NCBI GenBank assembly: GCA_047971925.1
Contig: JBKEAC010000135.1
Location: forward strand, 1 to 24,956
DNA length: 24,956 nucleotides
Direction: 5' to 3'
Origin: JBKEDC01 sp047971925
GTDB taxonomy: Bacteria; Bacteroidota; Bacteroidia; Bacteroidales; Prolixibacteraceae
The notes beneath the pieces were generated by a model. The model worked only from the letters and a program-made list of their open reading frames with translations. It did not search any database and was not told the DNA's origin. Position 1 is the stretch's first letter, and the number at the start of each line of letters is the position of its first letter. Positions 1-7,241 of the stretch are shown here, piece by piece. The position numbers were made by a program, and so were the translations under genes.

Positions 1-60
1 TCTTCTCCTGTCTTTTTGTGAGTTAATTTGGATTGATTTCTCAAATTTAAAACTTTTTTC

Positions 61-91
61 AATAAAAACAAATTAAAACTTTGTTTTTATT
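61..91. repeat. AT-rich perfect inverted repeat, possible terminator
   Basis: Arms 61-72 (aataaaaacaaa) and 80-91 (tttgtttttatt) are perfect 12-bp complements around a 7-nt loop. It could be a weak intrinsic terminator for a gene ending to the left of the window. The stem is almost all A-T and no clean T-tract follows it, so the role is uncertain. Confidence 0.4.
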
Positions 92-187
92 AGCTTTTAT
101 GATTTACATTTCGCATGAATTGTTTTTTTGTTGCACATTGTTGTTTCAATTTTGCAGTTTTGGGTTGTTGTATTGGTGTGGTTCGGG

Positions 188-247
188 GTTGCGGTTTCCC
201 AGGTTGCGGTGAAACGCATGCAATGCGACTAGAACGGAACGCCCTTT
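188..247. repeat. Dispersed palindromic repeat-like element, left copy
   Basis: The element has three parts: a 9-base word ggttgcggt twice (188-196 and 202-210, period 14), then gcatgcaatgcg (216-227), which folds as cgcat/atgcg around a 3-nt loop, then aacgcccttt (238-247). The same order (short doubled word, the identical 12-mer, the identical 10-mer at almost the same spacing) recurs at 24525-24589. This suggests a family of extragenic repeats. There is no coding potential. Its family identity is inferred from the two copies in this window only. Confidence 0.55.
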
Positions 248-370
248 GTTGGGAGTGTTTTGGTTGCCATTGGGGATTGTGCGACCATGCGGAATAATTC
301 AACGGAACAGTTGCGATACATTATTTATTGGTACTTTTTTTTATGCTCATCGGATTTGTCAAATGCGTTT

Positions 371-636
371 GAAAAAATTTTTTCACGTCCATTCCCATTT
401 TGTTTTTCGTCTGAAAAAATTTTTTCACGTCCATTCCCATTTTGTTTTTCGTCTGAAAAAATTTTTTCACGTCCATTCCCATTTTGTTTTTCGTCTGAAA
501 AAATTTTTTCACGTCCATTCCCGTTTTGTTTTTCGTCTGAAAAAATTTTTTCACGTCCATTCCCGTTTTGTTTTTCGTCTGAAAAAATTTTTTCATGTCC
601 ATTCCCATTTTGTTTTTCGTCTGAAAAAATTTTTTC
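371..636. repeat. 42-bp tandem repeat array, six copies plus a partial
   Basis: Units start at 371, 413, 455, 497, 539 and 581, with a truncated seventh at 623-636. Each unit begins with the perfect 14-bp palindrome gaaaaaattttttc. Copies 1-3 are identical, copies 4 and 5 share one A-to-G change (cccg instead of ccca), and copy 6 has catgtcc instead of cacgtcc. The variation pattern suggests step-wise amplification. A 42-bp period equals four turns of B-DNA, so the A6T6 tracts lie on one helical face, which would produce strong intrinsic curvature (inference). There are no spacers, so this is not CRISPR. Both strands read as a 14-residue protein repeat only because 42 is divisible by three. 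Confidence 0.95.
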
Positions 637-843
637 TTGCTAATTGGACATTGCAATTTTTGTGAAAATTGCTATTTGTAGATTACATTTTTTGACGAAA
701 AACACCTTCAATCAGTTTGGCATTCGAAAAAAAATATCAAATTTTATTGTGTTGATTTTCTGTTGTTTGAAAATTATTTGTCATTTTTTCTTCCTTTTTT
801 TTGCTCGAAAAGGGTGTTTCATTTTGCGTTTTACTTACCGTTA

Positions 844-969
844 GGTGCGTGAGGGATTGCAGTGGAAATCCTTTTAAGTGGGCTTTGCCTTTTGCCCACT
901 TAAAAGATTGAAACGGAAAGCCCGACGGCAGGGCGAGGGAATGCGGTGGGGAGGAATGCCGGCACGCCC
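844..969 (+). ncRNA. Foldable multi-stem element, REP-like or structured RNA
   Basis: A closing stem (ggtgcgtg, 844-851, with cacgccc, 963-969, one bulged base) could enclose three hairpins: ggatt/aatcc within 853-870, a perfect 13-bp stem (871-883 with 894-906, 10-nt loop), and a short gccc/gggc stem near 919-933. The element is clearly richer in G+C than its flanks and is not coding. I recall similar ggat...aatcctttt-hairpin-aaaagatt...agccc elements scattered between genes of Bacteroidota, but cannot check that here. It may be a dispersed repeat, a transcript end or a small RNA; its strand is uncertain. Confidence 0.45.
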
Positions 970-1159
970 AAATTTGAACTGAGATGATGGAATGTGGTGA
1001 TTTTGTTGTGTGTTTGGCTTTCAGAAGTGTTGTTAGCGTTAAAGTTTTATCTAATTAGTTAAAAAAGGTTTTATATATTGCTATAAATTTTGTTACTTTG
1101 TGTGTGCAAACGAGGGGTTGAACGATGGGGCGACGCGATGAGGCAGGCATGCCAGAGTG

Positions 1160-3901
1160 ATGACAATGGATATTTTTAAAAAAACGATGTGGAATTTTGT
1201 TTTGATGGTGAGAAATTGTGTGCTGTTGATTTTCTTGGTGTTGTTTTCGACAGCTAGATTAATGGCTCAAGGTCAGGTGATTGGTAGGGTGATAAATGCC
1301 GAAACGCATGAGCCAATGAGTTCGGTTGTGGTGGAGGAAGTGGGTGTGTTGCCTAAAGTTTTTACGGACGATGAGGGCTTGTTTGTGCTTAATTTGAGTA
1401 GGCAAACGAGCAAGATTGCGATTAATGCCATGGGTTATTCGGGTGTTCAAAAGTGGGTTGTTGTTGATGCGGGGAAGGTTGTTTCTATTGGCACTTTTGA
1501 ACTTAGTGCTGCCAAAGAAGACCAACTGGAGGTGTCGGGTGTGGTTGATGTTGCAAAAGACCGTGTTACTCCTGTGGCTAAATCGACTATTTCGTTAGAT
1601 GACATTCAGATGAAATCGGGAAATTTAGAGTTTGCTGAGCTCATGAAAAATACACCTTCGCTCTATGTTTCGGGGCAAGGTGGGGGTTTTGGTGATGCAA
1701 AGTTATTTGTTAGAGGTTTTGATCAAACTAATTTGGCTTTGCTTTACAATGGTCAGCCCATAAATGGCATGGAAGATGGTGCAATTTATTGGAGTAACTG
1801 GCAAGGGCTGGAAGAAATTGCGAACGCGGTTCAAATTCAGCGAGGTTTAGGTTCTTCAAAGCTTGCTATTTCTTCGGTTGGAGCGACAATAAATGTGATT
1901 ACAAAAGCTACTGATTTGCAGCAAAAAGGGCGAGCATCGAGCACGATTGGGAATGATGGTTATCAGCGATATTCGGCATCATATTCATCGGGTGTGAGTG
2001 AGAAAGGTTGGGGGGTGAGCATGCTTCTTTCGCACTGGCAGGGTGATGGTTATAACGATGGAACGCAGGGGCAAGGTCAGACTTATTTTATTTCGGTTGG
2101 CTATGAGCCGAATGAGAAACATGCCATTAATTTGTCGCTCACGGGATCGCCTCAATGGCACAATCAGAATTACACAAAAACCATTTCAAGTTATGACAGA
2201 AATGGTGATGGCAAGATTAGCAATAGGGAGCAGCGCTTTAATGATAATTGGGGTTATTTGAATGGTGATGTTTATACGTGGAGAAAGAATTTCTATCATA
2301 AGCCTGTTTTGAATTTTAATTGGGATTGGAATATTAATTCGAAATCTACTCTTTCAACGGTGGCTTATGCTTCATCGGGAAGAGGAGGTGCAACGGGAAG
2401 TTATGGTGATTCGGATTTGGCTACGATGAAGGATGAAAATGGGCAGGTTGATTTCGATGGAATTGTTGAGATTAATAAATCGGTTGATAGTTCGTTTGCG
2501 GATTATGGTATTGAGGGGAAGGTGATTGGGAGTTCGGATAACTCGATTGTTCGACGTTCAGCGATGAATGTTCATCGTTGGCAGGGCATTGTGTCGAACT
2601 ATAATCACATCATTAATGAGCATTGGAGTTATAATGTGGGGGGTGATTTGCGGACATATTTTGGTGAGCATTATCGTTTGCTTGAGAATTTGCTTGGACT
2701 CGATGGCTATCATGAGCTGTTTTCGTCGGCCGATGACCCTGGTGCTGCGCAACTCTATCCGGGAGGAATTACTTACACGCAAGAACATGAATCGTCGCCT
2801 TATTACAAAATAAAATATCGAAATTCAGTTCCCGATAATAAATTAGATTATCATCGCAATGAGCGGATAAGCTATTTGGGGGCGTTTGGTCAGGTGGAAT
2901 ATAAAAACAGTAAGCTTTCGGCTTTTGTGCAGGGAGCGCTTTCAACACAAAGTTATCAGCGGTTTGATTATTTCATGTATTCTAGTCCGAGCGATCAGGT
3001 TTCGGAAAAATTGCGTCATGATGGTTTCAACTTGAAAGTGGGGGGGAATTATAATTTATCGGATAAACACAATGTTTTTGCTAATGCGGGTTATTATTCT
3101 CGTCAACCTTATTTTGAGAGTTTGTTCTTGAATGTGAAAAATGAGGTGAATGAAGAGGTGGGTAATGAGTCTATTTTGGGTTTGGAGTTGGGCTATGGTT
3201 TTAAGAGTAGATTTTTTGAAGCCGATGTGAATGTTTATCGCACGCAGTGGAGTGATCGTCAGATTAGAAAGGCGAGTGGAGCTGTGGGAAATGGAGTGAG
3301 CAATGGTTTGATTTTTTTCCAAGATGTGGCAGAGTTGCACACGGGTGTTGAGGCTGAGTTTCTGGCAAGAGTTACTCGATTTGTTAGTTTGTCGGGTTTT
3401 GCTTCATTTGGAGATTGGAGATATGTGAATGATGCAGTGGCTCAGGTTTATGATGCGGATGCTATTTTTCTTGGTGAGAAGTATTTGTATTTAGACGATG
3501 TGAAGGTGGGTGGGGCTCCGCAGTTCACGTGTGGTTTTACTTCGGAATGGTTGTTGAGTAAAAATTGGTTGGTTGATGTTGATTATTGTCGATATGGTCA
3601 GTTTTATGCTACTTCCTCGCCAAAGTTGTTTACTACCTCCGATTATGAAGGGACGTTGAAGCTTCCAAGTTATGGGTTGACTGATTTTGGTGTTTCTTAT
3701 CGCATGTGTTTTAAGAGTGAGAATCGTTTGACTGTTCGTGCTAATATTAATAACGTTTTTAATAAGCAATATATTTCACAGTGCGATACGAATTATTTAT
3801 CTGCTGATGGCGATGCTACTTGGAAGGGCGTTAAGACATCGAATTGGGTTTTCTTTGGTAATGGTAGAACCTGGAATGTTGCTCTGATATTCGATTTTTG
3901 A
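1160..3901 (+). CDS. TonB-dependent outer-membrane receptor without SusD partner
   Basis: An outer-membrane beta-barrel that imports a ligand using TonB energy; the ligand is unknown. An N-terminal hydrophobic signal ends near M-A-Q. A carboxypeptidase-regulatory-like beta-sandwich follows (about 38-115; GRVINAETHEPMSSVVVEE), then a TonB plug (about 130-245; FVRGFDQTNLALLYNGQPI, later INVIT). A long barrel ends with the aromatic terminus A-L-I-F-D-F. Residues 346-357 form a canonical EF-hand-like loop (D-R-N-G-D-G-K-I-S-N-R-E) in an extracellular-loop region, suggesting bound calcium. The length of about 913 residues is usual for such receptors. Start choice: GTG 1157, ATG 1160 and ATG 1166 are all possible with no clear ribosome site; I chose the first ATG. 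No susD follows, so it is not a SusC pair. Its nearness to the glucan locus may be incidental. Confidence 0.92.
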   Translation: MTMDIFKKTMWNFVLMVRNCVLLIFLVLFSTARLMAQGQVIGRVINAETHEPMSSVVVEEVGVLPKVFTDDEGLFVLNLSRQTSKIAINAMGYSGVQKWVVVDAGKVVSIGTFELSAAKEDQLEVSGVVDVAKDRVTPVAKSTISLDDIQMKSGNLEFAELMKNTPSLYVSGQGGGFGDAKLFVRGFDQTNLALLYNGQPINGMEDGAIYWSNWQGLEEIANAVQIQRGLGSSKLAISSVGATINVITKATDLQQKGRASSTIGNDGYQRYSASYSSGVSEKGWGVSMLLSHWQGDGYNDGTQGQGQTYFISVGYEPNEKHAINLSLTGSPQWHNQNYTKTISSYDRNGDGKISNREQRFNDNWGYLNGDVYTWRKNFYHKPVLNFNWDWNINSKSTLSTVAYASSGRGGATGSYGDSDLATMKDENGQVDFDGIVEINKSVDSSFADYGIEGKVIGSSDNSIVRRSAMNVHRWQGIVSNYNHIINEHWSYNVGGDLRTYFGEHYRLLENLLGLDGYHELFSSADDPGAAQLYPGGITYTQEHESSPYYKIKYRNSVPDNKLDYHRNERISYLGAFGQVEYKNSKLSAFVQGALSTQSYQRFDYFMYSSPSDQVSEKLRHDGFNLKVGGNYNLSDKHNVFANAGYYSRQPYFESLFLNVKNEVNEEVGNESILGLELGYGFKSRFFEADVNVYRTQWSDRQIRKASGAVGNGVSNGLIFFQDVAELHTGVEAEFLARVTRFVSLSGFASFGDWRYVNDAVAQVYDADAIFLGEKYLYLDDVKVGGAPQFTCGFTSEWLLSKNWLVDVDYCRYGQFYATSSPKLFTTSDYEGTLKLPSYGLTDFGVSYRMCFKSENRLTVRANINNVFNKQYISQCDTNYLSADGDATWKGVKTSNWVFFGNGRTWNVALIFDF

Positions 3902-3976
3902 GGTGGATTTTGGGGAATTGTCTAGATTATTTTTTTGCACACTCAAAATATATAATTTTTTTATGACTAGAGAAAT

Positions 3977-3984
3977 GTGAGGTG
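3977..3984 (+). promoter_or_regulatory. GTGAGGTG site upstream of the regulator gene
   Basis: The 8-mer GTGAGGTG lies 121 bases upstream of the regulator start. It matches seven of eight bases of the GTGAGGTT words in front of susC. If those words bind the neighbouring LuxR-type regulator, this site could serve autoregulation. It is a single short match, so this is a weak inference. Confidence 0.2.
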
Positions 3985-4104
3985 AGATTTATAAAAATAC
4001 GGAAAGTCAATGTGTTGTTAAAATGAATTAGGCGTTAAATTCGTTAATTTTAAAGTGTTTGTTTTTTGCTATGTACTTAGAATTTTTCAATAAAGCAATA
4101 AACC

Positions 4105-7002
4105 ATGAAAAGAATATATAAGAGTTTACCTATAATATTGCTACAACTAATTTTGCTTTATTCTGATGGTTATGCTCAATTAGTAGGTATTCCTCACGTT
4201 ACGTATTATAGTCGGGCAGATTACCATGGAGGAACTCAAAATTGGAAGATTGTGCAGAGTAGCAATGGACTGATTTATGCTGCAAACAATGCTGGCTTGT
4301 TAGAATATGATGGCACAGAGTGGAACTTATATGCCACATCAAGCAATAGTGTTACCCGCTCTGTGGCTTACATTGATGATCGAATATATGTATCGAACTA
4401 TGGAGAAGTAGGTTATTTTGAGTTGGAAGGAAACACAGAAATGAAATATCATTCGCTTTATGTAGGTGATGTAGGAGGAGAGGTGTGGAATATTTTTTCA
4501 TGGCAAAAAGGTGTAATGTTTCAATCGGATAAAAAAGTTATGATGTTTGAAGAAGATACTTTAAGCTTTGAAATTAATGTCGAAACGCAATTAAGATCAG
4601 CACATCAAGCTAATGGAGCAATGTTGATTAATCAAGACAATGTGGGCTTGGTAGAGCTAAGAGGTAATAAGCTTTTCTTGATAAAAGATGGAGAACAGTT
4701 TGCCGATAAACTAATTACAGGGATTGTAGAAGTAAATGAAGACTTAATCATCATATGTACCATGAATGATGGAATGTATAAATGGAGTTCATCGGGCATT
4801 TGTAGGTGGAATGTTTCGTCGAATGACATTCTAAAACAAAACAATATATATACCGCCGTGAAATATGATGATTGTATTGTGCTAGGAACAATTCAGTCGG
4901 GTTTAGTTGCTATTAATTTCAAGGGTGATATTATTCTGCACATTAATAAAGAGCAGGGGTTGGAAAATAATACGGTTTTGAGTCTGTATGTAGATGTCGA
5001 CAAAAATATTTGGTGTGGGCTAGACAACGGTATAGCTTGTGTCAATATGAATACAAGCATGAGCTATCTGCAATCGTATTATGATATTGGAACGGTGTAT
5101 GCTGTAGAACGATTTGAATCTTCCTTTTATTTTGGTACAAATCAGGGGTTATATCGGATTTCAGAATCGGATTTTTACAACCCACAAAAACAGAAAACAG
5201 ACTTTAAACAGCTAGCAAACGCTAAAGGGCAAGTGTGGACTTTGCATATTGAAGGGGACCAATTACTTTGTGGGCATAATCAAGGGGTATTTGCGGTGAG
5301 GAGAGAGAAAGCGACAAAGATTTCTCTTGCTGAAATTAAAGGAGCATGGGTGTTTCGAGTGTGTCCGAATGATTCTCAAAAAATGCTTGTTGGAACCTAT
5401 GAGGGTTTTTGTGTGCTGCAAAAGAAGAATGGGAGTTGGCAGTTTAATAAGAAGTTGGATGGCTATAATTATTCGGCTCGTTTTGTTGAATTTGATGACA
5501 GCGGAAGTGCCTGGGTAACACACGGAAGTGCAGGGATAGATCAAGTGTGGTTTAGTAATGACTACGGTGCTATTGATTCGGTAAAACACTATAGCTTTTC
5601 AGAATTATCGCCCGATGCAATTGGTGCTGTTGTTGGCACAATAAATGGAAGTTGTACATTTTTCTCTAACCAAGGTTTTTATCGTTGGAATTCTGAAAAA
5701 GGAGCGTTTGCAGCCTATACCGCATTTGAAAACTATTTTTCAAGGGGCGAATTTCCTATCCGAGTATTTATGGATGGGTATAGTAATTTGTGGTATTATC
5801 AGTCGGGATTATTAGGGGTTCTTCGCCGTCTGGAAGATGGTAGCTATCGGAAAATTGAAAACCCATTTAATTTGATTAAAGATAAGCTAATTCCAGGCTT
5901 TGAGTTTATGTATGTGGTGAATGAAAAGGATGCCATTTTTGCGATTGAAGAAGGCATGGGCTATTATAGTTCGTCGGTACATCGAAAGTTTGGGCAGAGT
6001 TTGAATTTAAATCTGCGAGCATTAAAGTTATCATCTGATTCGGTGGCTTATAGTAAATCACAGATAGGTGGTAAAAATATTAATCAAACTTTGATTCCAC
6101 ATTTTGAATATAGTAAAGGAGTGTTTCTGATGAAGTATTCTGCCTCGCATTATGCAGAAGAGCAGGTTCTTTATTCTTCGATGCTTAAAGGGTATGATGC
6201 TGAAATGTCAGAATGGATGAGTCGGAATTATCGGGAATATGTCAACCTTCCTGCTGGAAAATATGTATTTACAGTACAGGCAAAAAGTGATATGGGTATT
6301 CTATCTGAGCTCTTGGAGTTTGAATTTGAGGTGCTTCCTCCGTGGTATTTGACCACTTGGGCGAGATTTCTCTATGTGCTATTGGGAATGTTCTTGCTGT
6401 ATGGAGCCTATTTGCTGGTGAGTGCTAGGTTGAAACGCAAGCAAGAGGTAGATCGCAAGCAAGAGCTCGAAGTATATAAACAGCGGGAGGAGCAGATGAA
6501 GAAAGAAACTTTAGAAGCTGAAAAAGAGATTGAGCGACTTCGGAATGAGACTCTTCAAACGCAGATACAGCATAAGGAAATGGAACTGGCGAACACAACG
6601 GTGAACATCATTAAGAAAAATGATTTCTTGGTGGAAATAAAGGAGAGCCTGCAAGAAATTCGACGCACAAAGCACGCCGATGTGACATTGCGCGGCCAAC
6701 TAGCGCAGTTAATTACGAAGATTAATCGAGATATTGATGATGATAATCATTGGAAGCTTTTCGAAACACACATGGATGATGTGCATGAGGACTTTCTGTC
6801 GAGCCTAAGGGCTAAGCACCCGAATTTGAGCAAACGCGAGGAGCAATTGGCAACCTATATCCGAATGGGCATGAGTTCAAAAGAGATTGCGTCGTTGCAG
6901 AATATCTCAGTTCGATCAGTGGAGAACAATAGAAGTCGGTTGCGTCAGAAAATAGATTTAGATGGGGGTGAAAATTTTAGTGAGTATCTACAAAAGATTT
7001 AG
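4105..7002 (+). CDS. Membrane-spanning propeller sensor with LuxR-type HTH
   Basis: Probable one-piece transcriptional regulator of the adjacent glucan operon. An N-terminal signal-like segment (1-24) leads into about 600 residues with repeated beta-propeller blades (W.I..D..G..W.G...G-type pieces) and a Y_Y_Y-like beta domain near 690-745 (P-A-G-K-Y-V-F-T-V-Q-A-K). These are outside the membrane. A transmembrane helix (about 751-773), a charged coiled coil (about 775-855) and a C-terminal LuxR/GerE-type helix-turn-helix (about 908-951; LSKREEQLATYIRMGMSSKE, S-V-E-N-N-R) follow. There is no histidine kinase or receiver domain, unlike the hybrid two-component systems common at such loci, so the DNA-binding domain must act from the membrane or after cleavage. 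The gene ends 239 bases before susC, in the same orientation. Confidence 0.88.
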   Translation: MKRIYKSLPIILLQLILLYSDGYAQLVGIPHVTYYSRADYHGGTQNWKIVQSSNGLIYAANNAGLLEYDGTEWNLYATSSNSVTRSVAYIDDRIYVSNYGEVGYFELEGNTEMKYHSLYVGDVGGEVWNIFSWQKGVMFQSDKKVMMFEEDTLSFEINVETQLRSAHQANGAMLINQDNVGLVELRGNKLFLIKDGEQFADKLITGIVEVNEDLIIICTMNDGMYKWSSSGICRWNVSSNDILKQNNIYTAVKYDDCIVLGTIQSGLVAINFKGDIILHINKEQGLENNTVLSLYVDVDKNIWCGLDNGIACVNMNTSMSYLQSYYDIGTVYAVERFESSFYFGTNQGLYRISESDFYNPQKQKTDFKQLANAKGQVWTLHIEGDQLLCGHNQGVFAVRREKATKISLAEIKGAWVFRVCPNDSQKMLVGTYEGFCVLQKKNGSWQFNKKLDGYNYSARFVEFDDSGSAWVTHGSAGIDQVWFSNDYGAIDSVKHYSFSELSPDAIGAVVGTINGSCTFFSNQGFYRWNSEKGAFAAYTAFENYFSRGEFPIRVFMDGYSNLWYYQSGLLGVLRRLEDGSYRKIENPFNLIKDKLIPGFEFMYVVNEKDAIFAIEEGMGYYSSSVHRKFGQSLNLNLRALKLSSDSVAYSKSQIGGKNINQTLIPHFEYSKGVFLMKYSASHYAEEQVLYSSMLKGYDAEMSEWMSRNYREYVNLPAGKYVFTVQAKSDMGILSELLEFEFEVLPPWYLTTWARFLYVLLGMFLLYGAYLLVSARLKRKQEVDRKQELEVYKQREEQMKKETLEAEKEIERLRNETLQTQIQHKEMELANTTVNIIKKNDFLVEIKESLQEIRRTKHADVTLRGQLAQLITKINRDIDDDNHWKLFETHMDDVHEDFLSSLRAKHPNLSKREEQLATYIRMGMSSKEIASLQNISVRSVENNRSRLRQKIDLDGGENFSEYLQKI

Positions 7003-7088
7003 TGAAGTTGAAGCGAGAATGAATCATCTTTAAAGTGTAAACAAAATAAAAAGTGAGTTCTGCTAGGTGTGATTTGCAATTAAAAGTT

Positions 7089-7101
7089 ACTGATAATCAG
7101 T
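7089..7101. promoter_or_regulatory. Perfect 13-bp dyad upstream of susC
   Basis: actgat-a-atcagt is a perfect dyad with a central A. It lies 153 bases before the susC start and about 17 bp upstream of the first GTGAGGTT word. It could be an operator for a dimeric HTH protein; no function is shown. Confidence 0.3.
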
Positions 7102-7117
7102 TTCTATTGATTTTCAT

Positions 7118-7169
7118 GTGAGGTTTGAGTGAGGTTAATTTATGTCTTTTGTGAGGTTTATGTGCGTTA
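7118..7169 (+). promoter_or_regulatory. Phased GTGAGGTT direct repeats, candidate activator site
   Basis: GTGAGGTT occurs exactly at 7118, 7129 and 7151, and a weaker version (GTGCGTTA) at 7162. The offsets are 0, 11, 33 and 44 bp, so all lie on the same face of the helix. The array ends about 30 bp upstream of the -7 box (7200-7207), just ahead of where the -33 region falls, as expected for an activator that helps a promoter with a poor -33 element. The neighbouring LuxR-type regulator is the obvious candidate to bind (inference). Confidence 0.45.
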
Positions 7170-7199
7170 AGTTAATGTGATGTAGATGTAAAGTGTATT

Positions 7200-7207
7200 T
7201 ATATTTG
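7200..7207 (+). promoter_or_regulatory. Promoter -7 box of the susC operon
   Basis: TATATTTG matches the Bacteroidota -7 consensus TAnnTTTG exactly, 34 bases before the susC ATG. There is no TTG at the usual -33 distance, which fits a promoter needing an activator. Transcription would start near 7214, giving a leader of about 28 nt. Confidence 0.6.
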
Positions 7208-7241
7208 TGTCGAAAAACTTAATTATTCATATACTGAAAAC

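Larger units (their letters stand above)
1..1159. other. Long non-coding, repeat-bearing region
   Basis: No convincing gene is seen in these roughly 1.16 kb. The stretch is very T-rich on the plus strand. It contains an AT-rich inverted repeat (61-91), a dispersed palindromic repeat-like element (188-247), a 42-bp tandem array (371-636), a small hairpin (653-660 with 665-672) and a foldable GC-richer element (844-969). The last 190 bases are the leader of the TonB-dependent receptor gene; the best -7 candidates there (1085-1092 and 1093-1100) each miss the TAnnTTTG consensus by one base and lack a well-spaced -33 TTG. Reading frames that cross the array are open only because its period is a multiple of three. 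Confidence 0.75.

Noticed and set aside
371..636. CRISPR array
   Set aside because: The units are contiguous with no variable spacers, and there are no cas genes in the window.
246..665. Open frames on both strands across the 42-bp array, encoding 14-residue repeats
   Set aside because: A period divisible by three keeps all frames open; the frames lack a promoter or ribosome site and have overlapping rivals in other frames. It is a DNA repeat, not a gene.
1081..1156. Riboswitch ahead of the TonB receptor gene
   Set aside because: I see no cobalamin, TPP or other known aptamer core in this AT-rich leader.
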